A stretch of 64,000 nt of DNA from Nyssa sinensis (lineage: Eukaryota; Streptophyta; Magnoliopsida; Cornales; Nyssaceae), in the NCBI GenBank assembly GCA_008638375.1, contig VIRR01000535.1:62001-126000 (forward strand), given 5' to 3'. Position numbers and translations under genes: made by a program. Each line of letters begins with the position of its first letter. Position 1 is the first letter of the stretch. Below are positions 44,701 through 56,477 of this stretch, in pieces. The notes below the pieces were generated by a model. That model was not told where the DNA came from. It did no database searches and saw only the letters and a list, made by a program, of their open reading frames with translations.

Positions 44701-45100
44701 TGATAAGCCTATCTATTTTGGAAGAAGGGTTAGGCAACTAATCACAGGACTAGCAATTCTCTTGGGAATGTACTATGAAGTTGGCAATATTTTGTATTGG
44801 AAAGTATTTCGCTATTGTGTATTAAGTCCAGTAGAACAGTGGAACTTGTATCGATTATGAAGACTTTAAGTTTTAATTATGCTTTGAATGTATGATCATG
44901 TGTACCGTGATGTGAAAAGCGACAGTACCGAACGGATGTGCAATTTTTAAAATGAGAAAAAAAAAATTTCACGTTTCCGCAACCACATGAGGCACATCTA
45001 TTCGATACCGCTACAGATGCGAGCCTTGTCCCGAGGCCTTCAGGCCTTGGGGCGACGGTCGCGACTCGGGTCCGCGCGAGGCAGATTTCGAGTAGTGACA
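41050..45100 (+). mobile_element. Solo LTR of about 4.05 kb, nested in copia RNase H
   Basis: Starts TGTAATACCCC, ends GTAGTGACA, flanked by ACAGC on both sides. No coding domain, primer site or internal repeat. Related in inverse orientation to 7039-13004. The ends resemble those of the Tekay-like gypsy LTRs at 49193 and 56478, so a chromovirus with very long LTRs is likely. It contains GT and TA microsatellites (41380-41482), a GA run (41699-41728), and at 42600-42960 a segment with tRNA-like B-box phrases (GGTTCGAAC, GGGGAATCGAAC) that the other copy lacks. Confidence 0.75.
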
Positions 45101-45105
45101 ACAGC

Positions 45106-46023
45106 ACCATAATGAGAGAACCGAGGGGCAGACATAAATTGACTGACAATATACACAACATAGGAAAGATCAGGTCGAGTAACTGTAAGATAGACAAGAT
45201 TGCCAACTAACTGTCTGTACGAGGTAGCATCACGGAGGGGTGTACCATCAAGAGGAGTGAGACGAACATTAGGCTCGAGAGGGGTTGAAGCAGTCTTGCT
45301 ATCGGTAAGACTAGCAGGGGTGAGGAGATCAGAAGCATACTTGGCTTGAGAGAAATAGTAGCCATGAGAATCAGAGGAAATCTCAAGACCCAAAAAGCAG
45401 TTAAGGGAACCAAGATCCTTCATCTTGAAATATTGGCTGAGAAACTGTTTTAGAGCATAAATTCCAGCAGAGTCATCACCAGTGATAATCATGTCATCAA
45501 CATAGAGGAGAAGAAGGGTGATGCCATGGTTAGTCTTACGAACAAAGAGAGTGGAGTCATATGGACTAAAGGCAAAACCAAAGTCTCCAATAACAAAATT
45601 GAATTTGGCAAACCAGGGTCGAGGAGCTTGCTTGAGACCATACAAGGCGCAATGGAGCTTACAGACTTTGTAAGAGGGATGATCGTACCCTAGAGGTAGT
45701 TGCATATAGACTTCTTCGCTAAGATCACCGTTAAGAAAGGCATTCTTAACATCCATCCGAAATAACCCCCATATGCGAACAACAACAATAGCCAGTAGAC
45801 TCCAAATAGAGGTAAGACGGGCGACAAGAGCAAAGGTCTCTTCATAGTCAATCCCATACTCTTAAGTGAAGCCCTTGACAACGAGGCGAGAATTATAGCA
45901 CTCAATGGAACCGTCAAAATGGGTCTTGATCTTGTAAACTCATTTGCAACCGGTAGCAGTTTTACGTAGAGGAAAATCAACCATGTCCCAAGTATGAGTA
46001 TTGTGTAAAGCCTGTAATTCATC
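45106..46023 (-). pseudogene. Copia reverse transcriptase
   Basis: The minus frame shows the region before RT (WQNAMNDELQALHNTHTW, near 46050), VYKIKTHFDGSIE, EYGIDYEETFALVARLTSI, then FRMDVKNAFLNGDLSEEVY, CALYGLKQAPRPWF and the catalytic LLLYVDDMIITGDD. FLGLEI and YVVYIVSQFMSAPRFSHYGA follow at the insertion point. Stops: a TGA where a Trp codon is expected before VYKIKT (near 45940) and a TAA before EYGIDYEE (near 45865), both single C-to-T type changes. Catalytic residues are intact. Confidence 0.88.
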
Positions 46024-47350
46024 ATTCATTGCATTTTGCCAAAGAGGGCTAGTACGAGCCTCGTGATAAGATTGAGGCTCATGGTGAAAGAGAATAGTGG
46101 AAAAGCAACGAAAGTCATCAAGTTGGATTGGCAGTTCTCTTACCAGAGTAGAACGACAAAGAGAGGGATCGGGATGGGGAACAGGAGGAGAGGAGGAAGT
46201 AGGATCTAGAGTAGGATTGACAAGCAGTATAGTCACATTAGGAGGAGCCGTAGTTGGTGAGTCTGAACCTGTGGCATCATCATCAGAAAATAAAGAAATT
46301 GAGGGGTTAGTGAATAAAGAAAGGGTAGAGAAAGTGATGAGATGAAATTGGGACAGGGATGAGAACATCTTGTGTTCCCAAAAGACCACATGACGAGAAA
46401 CACGGAGGCATTTGGAGATAGGATCCCAACACCTAGAGCCTTTGTGTTCTATCCCATAACCCAAGAAGTAGCAGAGACAAGCACAAGGTTCTAGTTTGGT
46501 ATGCTCATGAGGTTGAATTAACACAAAACAGGCACAACCAAAAACACGAAGAAAACTGTAGGTAGGGGGTGTACCATAAAGTCGTTCATAAGGAGATTAA
46601 TGGGCAATGATCGGAGAGGGAATGCGATTGATAGTGTAAACGACTGTGAGGGTAGCTTTTCCCCAGAAATGCTTGGGACAGGAGGAAGAAAGAAGGAGAG
46701 AGCGAACAATGTCAAAAATGTGACGATGTTTGCGTTCAGCATAACCATTCTGCTCAGATGTGCTTGGGCAAGAACAATGGGGAAGGGTGCCCTGTTGTTG
46801 AAGAAACTGCAGAAAGTCAGTGTCACGATACTCTATAGCATTGTCTGCACGAAAGATTTTGATAGGACGCGAAAACTAAGTGTTAATCATGTTAGCAAAG
46901 TTATAGTAAAGCTGTTTGAGTTCAGAACGATGCTGCATAAGGTAAAGCCAAGTGAAATGGGAATAATCATCAATAAAGATAACAAAATACTTGAAACCAC
47001 CCATGGTGGGGGTAGGAGAAGGACCCCAAATGTCAAAATGAACTAAATCAAATAGAGCATCAAAAATAGAATCATTATTAAAAAAAAGGTAAAGCAAGTT
47101 GTTTACCAAGTTTACAAGATAAGGAGTCATCATGTTTATTGATTACAGGACCTAAAATACCACTAGAAGCTAGTTTTTGAAAATGACCAAAAGAAACATG
47201 ACTTAAGCGAGCATGCCAAAGAGTTAAAGATGGAGGAATGGAGACAGCAGCAGCAGAGTGAGCGGGCGGGGTAAGGCGGGAAGGAGTGTGGAGGGTGACT
47301 AGTTCAAATAAGCGTCCAACTTTACGACCAGACCCAAGTGTTTGTCACGT
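46024..47350 (-). pseudogene. Copia integrase
   Basis: Minus strand: pre-integrase LTLWHARLSHVSFGHFQKL (H..H) and the CKLGKQ region, then the core HFDIWGPSPTPTMGG (first D), IFRADNAIEY (second D) and STSEQNGYAERKHRHIFD (E), followed by the C-terminal LCYFLGYGIEHKG and VSRHVVFWEH motif. A TAG near 46876 (after NMINT) and a TAA near 46600 (before SPYERLYG) interrupt. All three catalytic acids are present. Confidence 0.85.
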
Positions 47351-48716
47351 CTTTGGATCTTGCACAAGATAGCTAGTGGAAGAAAAAATAACAGTAAGAC
47401 CAAGGTCATAAAGCTGATCCACAGAAATGAGATTCAGAGTAAGTTGAGGAATAAAAATAAGTATCGGGAAGAAATACTTTGGAGTGAGAGATGTGTCCGA
47501 TGTGAGCAACAAGCATGTGGGAACCATCAGCAGTGTAAATAGCAGGAAGATGTGAGTTAAGAACTTTAGTGGTAAAAAGAGTGTTATCAGATGTCATATG
47601 ATTACTACAAGAGGAATCAAAATACCAAGAAAAAGTACCTAGTGTGATGGACAGGGCAGTAGGAGGAGGAGTACCAGAAGTGGAGAAGATCTGTTTGAGG
47701 AGAGCAGTGAGGTCAGCATTGGAGAGAAAGGAAGAGGAAGAGGTAGGTGGAGAAGGATCCTCAGTGGCAGCAGCAGTAGTGGACCGTTGGCCAAACTTAA
47801 ACTTGTTGGACCGGGATGAACTGCCTTGGGAATGGTCAGTGCATAGTTGTGGGGTTGGATTGCGGGGGCAATCATTTAAGAAATGGCTCGGTCCTTGCTT
47901 GTGACAGTGCCTGCAGACTCGAGTAGGACAATGAAGCAGAGTATGGTCAGGTGCATGACAAAACTTGTAACCTGGTTAAGAAGGACGCCCAGAAAAAGGA
48001 GTAGCAAAGGTAGTGTTGGTATGCTGAGGGTGTGTTGAGGAGGGAGCTGCAAGAGCAGACTCAGTAGATGGAGAAGGGCGAGTGCAGCGTCGAGTCTTAT
48101 AGGAAACTAGTTCAGAAATAGCACTTTCCAGGGTCGGTAGTGGAGTACAATGAAGTAATATCGTACGAGTTGGCTCAAAGACATCATCGAGGGCCATTAA
48201 AAACTAGATCAGGCACTACTGATTTCAGTAGCTAAGAAATTTTGTCGCATCCTGAGAACAGCTCCAAGTGGGTTCAGAAGTAGTCAATCGATCCCAAAGA
48301 GCCTGCATACGGGAGTAAAAAGTATCGATTGGTTCGCCAGGTTCTTGACACATACAGTGAAGGTTATCCAGGAGTTGGTACTCATGAGAGAGACCAGCAG
48401 TGGTATAGTGATCACCAAGAAAGTCCCAAGCGGCTTTGGAGGTTTTAAAATGGCCAAATTGCATACCGATGGATGGAATGGAGGTACTGTGAAAAGTAAA
48501 GATGATTTTCTGAGTCTTGCTATCCCATTCTTCAAGACGATCCAGAAATTTTGCCTCAAGTTCTTCCAACGATTTCTTTGGTTCAGTGATATCTCCAGTA
48601 ACAATGCACCAGAGTTTGTGGCCTTGAAAGTAGCCAGACATGGCTAAGGCCCAAAGGACATAGTTTTGGCCATTTAGGACTACGGTAACATTGATAGCCA
48701 GCTCTATGGTACTCAT
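47351..48716 (-). pseudogene. Copia gag, zinc knuckles and protease
   Basis: ATG at 48716 opens a gag domain (NYVLWALAMSGYFQGHKLW, KAAWDFLGDHYT). TGA at 48225-48227 and two TAG codons follow within 30 bases, after which the same frame continues at 48197 (EPTRTILLHCTPLPTLESAI). Next come CHAPDHTLLHC and CRHCHKQGPSHFLNDC (zinc knuckles) and a protease with WYFDSSCSNHMTSD, where the usual DSG is DSS. The three clustered stops are each one transition from Arg or Gln codons. Confidence 0.82.
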
Positions 48717-49187
48717 AATGTCGAGAACTGTACACTTGGGGAAGAATAAGACAAAGAGGATGTCAAAAATGAACTCAGAAGGTCAAAAATACTTAGGAAT
48801 GGCCTCTTGTTGGCTGAAAAATAGGCCAAAATGGAGAAAATGTGAAAAATCAGCAAACTGGCTCACTGTTAAACTGGACAGGTAGAACTGGTTTAGGGTT
48901 GAACCAGATTAGGCAAAATTGGTTCAGAAGAGAACCAGTTTGGTGGCAGACAGAGGTTGACATGGCAGTGCCGTGGCAGGACAACGTAGCACAAGTACTG
49001 ACGTGGCACTGACGTAGCATAACTGATGACGTGGCACGAGTGATGATGTGGCACTGAAATGGTAGGATGACGTGGCAAGATGATGTGGCAGGCGGCTGAC
49101 GTGGCGTTGAGTAACTGTTGACTGGCACGTGCAGGCGCATAGAGAAGTAGGATGCTAGTGGATCTCACTTGCTAGCGCGTGGTTGGC
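48717..49187 (-). promoter_or_regulatory. Copia untranslated leader with GACGTGGC cluster
   Basis: Between the gag start and the gypsy insertion. Exact GACGTGGC occurs at 49000, 49028, 49069 and 49098, with at least six near matches between 48955 and 49105. GACGTGGC is the G/C-hybrid core bound by plant bZIP factors (ABRE-like). Whether it works as a promoter or is just a degenerate repeat is unknown. Confidence 0.45.
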
Positions 49188-49192
49188 GCATG
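49188..49192 (+). repeat. Target-site duplication GCATG of the gypsy element
   Basis: GCATG at 49188-49192 and 58419-58423. Confidence 0.92.
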
Positions 49193-51166
49193 TGTCATGC
49201 CCTAGGCCTCAGGCCCCATAACCAGAAGGTATGATATTTAAACTAAGTTAAATTAAAATTATTAAATTAATTAAAATATTTCACTAGATTTTAATAGTAA
49301 AAGATATATAAGTTTAAGTGTGGGAATCGATTAAGGATAACAAATATGAGAGTTTCTAAAAGCCAAGATTTAAAAAAAAAATATTAAAAAGGTTCGCCCT
49401 AATTATTCTAGTTTTGCCTTTCATGCCAAACTGATAATCCATGTACAGCAATTATATAATTTAATACATTCTTCATTTCAACTCTTTCTTATCCTACTTG
49501 GCATACATTATAATACATACATATTTATATATGAAATTCATTTCTACGTCATGTCCCAAAACACATATCAATCTCATTTACATATCCCAAGAAATATACG
49601 AATTCCATACTACATGATTAACAAAAAAAAATGGAGAACACTCTATGAACATCATAGTATGTCTTCATATACATCAAGTAAGCCCAAAAAGGAAGAGGCA
49701 CATCAAGCCTATCAACATGTACTCCTCAAGACGCAGGATCCGTCCCAGTACCTGCATCTGGTAGAGGTGAAACCTCAGTAGGATAACTAAAACAAACAAA
49801 ATGTAAACGTTGAGTAAAAGTGTATGCTTGTGCTCGATGGGTGGCATGCTATGACAATTTATAATTAATTAAGCATATACAAAATCCATATTTGTCTTAT
49901 TACATTTTATGAGATTTATTTAAGTTTCACTTGAATTCATTCAAACAACAACCAAATTTCTAAATCTCTAGGTTTTATTAAAAACCCAAAAAAAAAAAAT
50001 CAAAGTCCTAATTCATCACTCATCAAGTAATCACCTCGCCTCCAATATAGCGAAACATGGTTTCACAGGCTACTAACCTGTAGGCAACCATAACCTGTAC
50101 CTCCGCGCAGGACTCTCGACTCAACTGTCGAACCTCGGATGTACATATTCACAACTCAATCCACACCGCAACATTTCGAGTACTCACATCATCTCATAAG
50201 CACACAAAACGCTTTCTAAACCAACACTCTTGATTCTTTTCATTCTCACTCATTATTTAATCCTTTCAAGGATTTTTCTCAATGTTTTTTCTATGTGCAA
50301 AACAAATAATTAATTTTAATTTTTTTAAAAATCTCACTCCACACTCTTCACAAGTGTGAGTGGTAACAATATTATTTAATAAAAACACATGCTTAGGGTC
50401 CCAACAACCCTAATATAAACACAAATTTCAATTTGAGAATGCATGGCATGCTTCACATACATATTAATTAACAAAATTGAGACCTAACACACAACATGGC
50501 AATCCTAGCATGCTTTTATGAATGAATGTCCTCTAGCAACTTATTCATTCCTATTTCACAAGTTTTAGAAACCCTACCTCACTTTTGTACAATTTTGGTA
50601 AAGTTTTCTTTGATTTTTTTCCCGATTAAATTGCCCAAAATCAAGAAAAAATGCAGTAGATTTTGACCGTCACGAAAGCCCGAGTGACTTGCCAAATTTT
50701 TTCCCTTTTTCTTATTCCTTTCTTCCTCTTTTTTTTTTAATCTTCTTTTCTTCTCTTCTTCTCTCCTTCTACACACCACTGTCTTCTGGAACATGAGTGT
50801 GTGTGTGTGTGTGTTTTGTGTGAGCTGTTTGTTTTTAAAAGTAAACAGGGTGTGGTTGACTTTCAACCACACCTTTGCCCTTTCTTTTCTTTTTTTTCTT
50901 TTTTTTTTTATCCTTCCATAAACCACCGCCACACACATTCACTTCTTCTCTTTTTTCTCTTTTTTTTTTTTCTTTTCTTGTTTGTTGTTTTTTTTCAACC
51001 TATTTGCCTTATACATTATTTTATTTCCTACCTATATACATTTACTCACTTAAATTTTTGTTGGACAGATTTTATACCTCAATTAATTTAATTAGTTAAT
51101 TAAATTTTAATTTATTCCAAAAAAATTATTTATTCTTTTTAATAAAAAAAATTACGGATCTTTACA
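49193..51166 (-). repeat. Gypsy 3' LTR
   Basis: Minus orientation TGTAAAGATCCG to ...ATGACA, 1974 bp. Aligns with 56478-58418 throughout; poly-pyrimidine runs near 50700-50990 vary in length. Confidence 0.93.
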
Positions 51167-51180
51167 TTCTCCTCCCCTTA
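51167..51180 (-). promoter_or_regulatory. Gypsy polypurine tract
   Basis: The minus strand reads TAAGGGGAGGAGAA directly before the 3' LTR. Confidence 0.85.
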
Positions 51181-51189
51181 GAAAAATTT

Positions 51190-52520
51190 GGTCCTAAAAA
51201 TTTAGGATATACCTGAAATAATAAATAAGTCGGGATATCTGGTGCGAAGCTCATTCTCTCGCTCCCATGTAGCCTCTTCTACACCGTGATGTCTCCATAA
51301 CACCTTGACTAGTGGAATAGTCTAATAGTCTTGCCTCGCAAGACTTATTCCCTAGTATCCAGGATACGAATTGGACGCTCCTCTTATGAAGCATCGCTCT
51401 TTATATCTCACTCTACCTATTCCCAAACATGTGAAGGATCTGGATGATATTTGCAAAGCATCGAAACGTGAAAAACATCATGAAACCCAGAAAGGTGTGG
51501 TAGTAATGCCAACTGATATGCAACCTCCCCAATCCTATCAAGGATCTCGAAAGGACCTATATACCTTGGAGCTAACTTCCCTCTTCGGCCAAATCGAGTC
51601 AGGCCCTTCTGTGGAGCAACTTTAAGAAAGACATGATCTCTCAGATCGAATGATAGAGGTGAACGCCTCTTACCCGCATAGTTTTTCTGTCTACTCTGTG
51701 CTGTGAGAAGTCATTATCGTATCATTTTGACCTTTTCCGTCGTCTCTCGAACCAAGTCGGGTCCTAAGACTATGGCCTCGCGCACCTTAGTCCAACAAAT
51801 TGGTGACCTACAAGGTCTACCATACAATGACTCAAACGGCACCATCTCGATACTTGCCTGATTGTTGTTGTTGTAAGCAAACTCTATAAGTGGCAAGTGA
51901 TCTTCCCAACTACCTCGAAAATCCATGACGTCAGCTCCTAGCATATCTTATAGTATCTGAATGATACGCTCGGACTATCCGTCAGTTTGCGGATGAAAAG
52001 CTGTACTAAGTAACAACTCAGTACCCAAAGTTGCTTGAAGACTTTGCCAAAATCGTGTAGTATATCGTGCATCCCGATCTGAAACAATAGAAATTGAAAC
52101 TTCATGTAAACGTACTATCTCTCGAATGTAAAGGCGGCTTAAAGTCTCTATTGAATTTGTAGCCCTCATCGGTAAAAAGTGTGCACACTTCGTCAGACGG
52201 TCCACTATAACCCATATTGCATCATGCCCTCGTGGTGACCTCAGAAACTCGGAAACAAAATCCATCGAGATATGTTCCCACTTCCACCTCACTACCGGAA
52301 GGGGTTGTAACAACCCCGCTGGTCGTTGATGCTCAGCTTTGACTTGCTGGCAAGTCAAACATTTACTTACAAATCCTGCGACATCGGTCTTCATGCCCTT
52401 CCACCAATATTTTCAGCAAAGATTCTGGTACATCTTGGTACCACCCGAATGTACTGCAAGTCTAGAGTGGTGAAATTCTTGCATAACATCCTCGCAACAA
52501 GTGTATGGTAGATAGTAACG
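51190..52520 (-). pseudogene. Gypsy integrase and C-terminal chromodomain
   Basis: Minus strand: FHHSRLAVHSGGTKMY and [12 protein letters not shown] (zinc region), [20 protein letters not shown] (first D in the preceding SMD), VSDRDARYT (second D) and HPQTDG-SERIIQ with TAG in place of Gln (E follows). LPLIEFAYNNNNQAS and GRPCRSPICW follow. The tail to 51200 reads RPIRILDTRE, then LVKVLWRHHGVEEATWEREN and RYPDLF, which is the C-terminal chromodomain type of Tekay elements. A short duplication (ACTATTAGACTATT) near 51325 shifts its frame. Confidence 0.85.
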
Positions 52521-54004
52521 TCCCTAATAACGTAATCCATGATCAGTATGAAATGACCATCCAGCAATTAGATCACCACTAAAAATACGAGAACGAATAG
52601 ATTTTGCCTCTGAATCCTAGAGTTATGCATCCAAAATGCGAGTCAAAAGGCTAGGATGTGCAATAATAGAAAATAAGAAAGCTAAATTGCCTGTCTCATC
52701 GAGACATAAATCGTACTCTGCCACTGCCTCTAGCATGTTCCACTCACGCATTAGAATTGTTGCTATACTCCCATGTGATTTCCTACTTAACGCATTTGTA
52801 ACCACGTTAGCCTTCCCTGGATGATACAGAAGATCGAAGTCGTAATCCTCCATATATTCCATCCAACGACGCTGCTTCAAGTTCAAGTCCTTTTGTGAGA
52901 AAAGGTGACTTGAGAATCTTATGATCTGAATATACCTCAAACTTCTCCCCGTAGAGATAGTGTCTCCAACTCTTCAAAGCAAAGACATCTGCTACCAACT
53001 CTAAGTCATGGGTGGGATAGTTTCTCTCATGCAATTTCAACTATTGAGCTGTAAGCAATAACCTTCCCTCGTTGCGTCAAAACGCAACCCAGTCCCTCTC
53101 ATGAAGCATCATAGTATACCGTGTAGCCAATTCCACTCTCGAGAATAGCTAAGACAGGTGCAAAGGTAAAAAGAGTCTTCAGTGTCTGGAAAGCTCACTC
53201 ACAATCCTCATTCCAAATGAATCGGACTCCTTTCTGAGTAAGTCTAGTCATAGGCATAGCCAAGCGTGAAAATCCCTCTACAAAACGACGATAATACCTG
53301 GCTACGCCCAAAAAACTACGTATCTCAAACACTTTTTTTGGTCTTTCCCAAGTCGTAACTGAATCGTTCTTTGTAGGATCAATGGAAACTCCCTCTTGGG
53401 AAACTATATGCCCAAGAAATTTGACCTCGGTCAACCAAAATCCGCACTTCTCATATTTGGCGTACAGGTGGTGCTCACGTAAAGTTTGTAGAGCAATTCT
53501 CAAATGCTCATCACGTTCCTCTCGTGAAGGTGAATAAATAAGAATATCATCAACAAACGCAATGATAAAGCGATCAAGATACTCTCGAAAAACCCAATTC
53601 ATGAGATCCATGAAAGTTGCTGGTGCGTTCGTCAACCCAAATGGTATCACAAAATACTCATAATGTCCATATCAAGTACAAAAAGTTGTCTTCTGCACAT
53701 TAGAATCCTTGATCCTCAATTGATGATATCTTGACCTCAAATCAATCTTTGAGAAACACATTGAACCCCGAAGTTGATCAAACAAATAATCTATCTGCGG
53801 CAATGGATATCGATTCTTAATTGTGACTCGATTAAGTTTTCGATAATCAATGCAAAGGCGTAAAGAACCATCACCCTTCTTGGCAAACAACACTGGTGCT
53901 CCCCAAGGTGAAGTGTTGGGATGTATAAACCCCTTATGCAATAGATCCTCTATCTGAGTCTTCAGCTCACGTAATTCTGCCGGAGCCATCCAATATGGTG
54001 CCAT
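52521..54004 (-). pseudogene. Gypsy reverse transcriptase and RNase H
   Basis: Minus strand from 54004: [20 protein letters not shown], then [35 protein letters not shown] (first Asp), [13 protein letters not shown] and the catalytic [19 protein letters not shown] and [19 protein letters not shown] follow. RNase H follows with VYYDAS and LGCVLTQRGK, then YPTHDLELVADVFALKSWRH, FEVYSDHKIL and DYDFDLLYHPGKANVV. TGA codons after FCT (near 53669), EDCE and YYDAS sit where Arg is expected. Confidence 0.87.
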
Positions 54005-54780
54005 AGTGATAGGTGTAGTACCCGGTAAAGCTCATTAGAGAACTCAATCTCTTTAGGTGGCGGTAACTCATATAAATCATTTGGAAAAACATCCTCAAAA
54101 TCCCTCACTATTGATGGTAACTCCTCACGACTGTCATCCCTAACATCAATTACCCAACTAGCAAACATAAAACTATGTTCACCTAAGCCACGTGAATCCC
54201 ACTGCCTTGGAGTATTGAAATCACTCCGATCCCCCAAGAAATGAAAAATATCTCCCTCGGGAGTACAGATAGTAACTCTACTACGGAAATAATCGATGGT
54301 AGCTCGATGGGTAGACAACCAATCCATACCCAGAATCAAATCAAAGACATTCATATCAAGGACAATGAAATCAAAGATAAAACGATGATCAACCACCTCG
54401 ATCTCACAAGAATGAGCCACTCGTCTAAGTGAAAGTCGACCCCCAATCGGAGTTTCAACATAAAGTGGAATATCTAATAAAGATATCTCCAATACCAAAG
54501 TAGATGAAAATGATGACGATATAAATGAATGTGAGGCATGCGTGTCAATCAATACATGTGCCCAAGAACTAAAAATCAAGATTATACCTCGAACCATAGA
54601 TGGCCCAGCTGAAGGATCTGTCGTAGTAGTAAGTGCATAAACCCTGCCTTGAGTCTGAGATGGTACTATGTCCTGACGACAAGTACCCTGGTGAGTAATG
54701 GGGGTTCTAGATGCTGAAGAAGAAGATGAACCTATAAAAGGTCTAGAACTTTGTGCAGAATATGCCAAAACTGGAGGCAA
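53962..54780 (-). pseudogene. Gypsy protease region
   Basis: A 272-codon minus frame: RVYALTTTTD, then the retropepsin site VLIDTHASHSFIS, in which the usual DTG is DTH and so is inactive, and FDLILGMDWLSTHRATIDY. SIVRDFEDVFPNDL leads toward RT. A frame change near 54010 separates it from the RT segment. Confidence 0.85.
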
Positions 54781-56144
54781 AGAAGGATAACTTAGAAAAA
54801 ACTACAGAAGTTATGGATAATAACCAGGCTGATGAACCAAGGGAGCCCCTATCCCTACAAGTGCAAGACAATACCTCTGAATGTTTCTAGTGACACCACA
54901 ATGAAAACACGTGGGTGGCTTTCCCCTACCCTAAGACTGTCCCCTACTTTGTCCTCGTCCATGGCTAACTTCTCTAGACCGACTCTGACTCAGTATAGAA
55001 ATGTGCCCACTACAAGTACTCTGAGATTGTCCTTGTCTCTAAAGTTGTTGCTGTCGCAACTGTGGACACTTAGTCTTTACATGTCCAAGCTGTTGGCACT
55101 GGTAACAGATAATCTCTCCCTGAGCGGTCCTACCCAGTGTAGAGGAAGATGAAAAAGTCAACTATTGTTATTGCGGAGTAAACCCCTGAGAAGTAGATGC
55201 CCCATATCTCATTCTCTTTCTATTCCGTCTGTCGGGATAAGAACCTATAGCTGTACCCCTCAACTGTTAGTGAATCTCAACTGGTTTACTGACCCACTAG
55301 TCTGCCTCAATTAGTTGTGCCCTATCGTACACCTCACTCATCGTATAGAGGTTCAATGGAACCACCAAGGTTCTAATCGCTGACCTGAGTCCCAACTCAA
55401 ACAGTTGTGCCCTGTTAGTCTCATTAACACTGGCCCCTAATGCATACCGAGCTAGGAGAGAAAAACGTGATTCATACTGACCTACGGTCATGTCACCCTG
55501 ACGGAAGTGAAGGAACTCCTAACGTAATGATGCTCTAGCAACTGTCGGAAAAAACTTCCCTAGAAAAGTTATGAAAAATACATCCCACATTCTAACCATG
55601 GTGTTCCTCACTGACTCCTACCAAACTAGGGCCTCGCTTATAAGTAAGACAGATACGAAGTCACTCAGAGATCATCCTTCGTGATATGCACCATATCTAG
55701 TAGTCCAGACACATCTCTCAGCCAATGATATGTGGCGAAAGGATCTGTGCCCTCAGAAAATCTCGGTAGCTGAAGTCGCTGGAACTCTTTCATCGCTGAT
55801 GTTGCCCTACTTTCCCCTGCCGAGATACGTGCCTGAGTCTCAACTTGTTGACCCAATGGTACCAAACCAGGCATTTGCTGGTAGTGATGCAAAAACTCAA
55901 GCATAGCTCGTGCTAACTCAGCCCCGTCCAACTGTACCCTCTGAATACCTTGTGGAGGCATCTATAAAGGTGCAAGTGGATCTACAAACTCAACTCTCTC
56001 ACCCTTTTGGTCAATATGTGGAGGTAGTGGAGGGTCATTCTCTCCCTCGATGCTCTCACCCACCTGCTCTTTACTATATGTAGGAAATGGAGGCTTAGAT
56101 TCGACAGCTCTCCCTTTGCTCCGTCTACTATCTTTTGGCGGCAT
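54781..56144 (-). pseudogene. Gypsy gag with zinc knuckles
   Basis: ATG at 56144 (MPPKDSRRSKGRAVESKPPF). A TAG near 55962 splits the frame, and the next segment has FQRLQLPRFSEGTDPF and YHWLRDVSGLLD. After several stops, MTVGQYESRFSLLARYA follows (55491). Zinc knuckles at about 55020-55110 (CYQCQQLGHVKTKC) and near 54880 (CFHCGVTRNIQRYC, His replaced by Asn). Multiple stops and frame changes between them. Confidence 0.82.
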
Positions 56145-56462
56145 TTTCTATACGATAGAAAATAAATATTTCTATTAAGACTCATTTTCAAATGAAAAAT
56201 TTAATCCCTTGCATGTTCCCAATGATGTGTCATATACCCCGCATGCACATAATCAGCTAACATATATTTACATCAACGCAAGTAGCACATACTTTATGTA
56301 TTTCGCCTAGTCATGCCAACACATAATCATGTCATCACATATACCACATCAACATACACATTCAACATCATGTACCACATATTCTAATCAAATCGTGCTT
56401 CAAAAAAAATTTTTTTTTTTTTTTGTACCCATTCTCGTTGCCCCTAAGTAGTCAGACCTTGG

Positions 56463-56474
56463 GCTCTGATACCA
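56463..56474 (-). promoter_or_regulatory. Gypsy primer-binding site (initiator tRNA-Met type)
   Basis: The minus strand reads TGGTATCAGAGC, three bases after the LTR end; the classical Met-tRNA primer site. Confidence 0.93.
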
Positions 56475-56477
56475 TTT

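Noticed and set aside
46600..47046. 148-codon plus ORF
   Set aside because: Antisense shadow of copia integrase.
50801..51099. Phe-rich ORFs, repeated at 58046-58341
   Set aside because: Poly-pyrimidine tract of the gypsy LTRs, not a protein.
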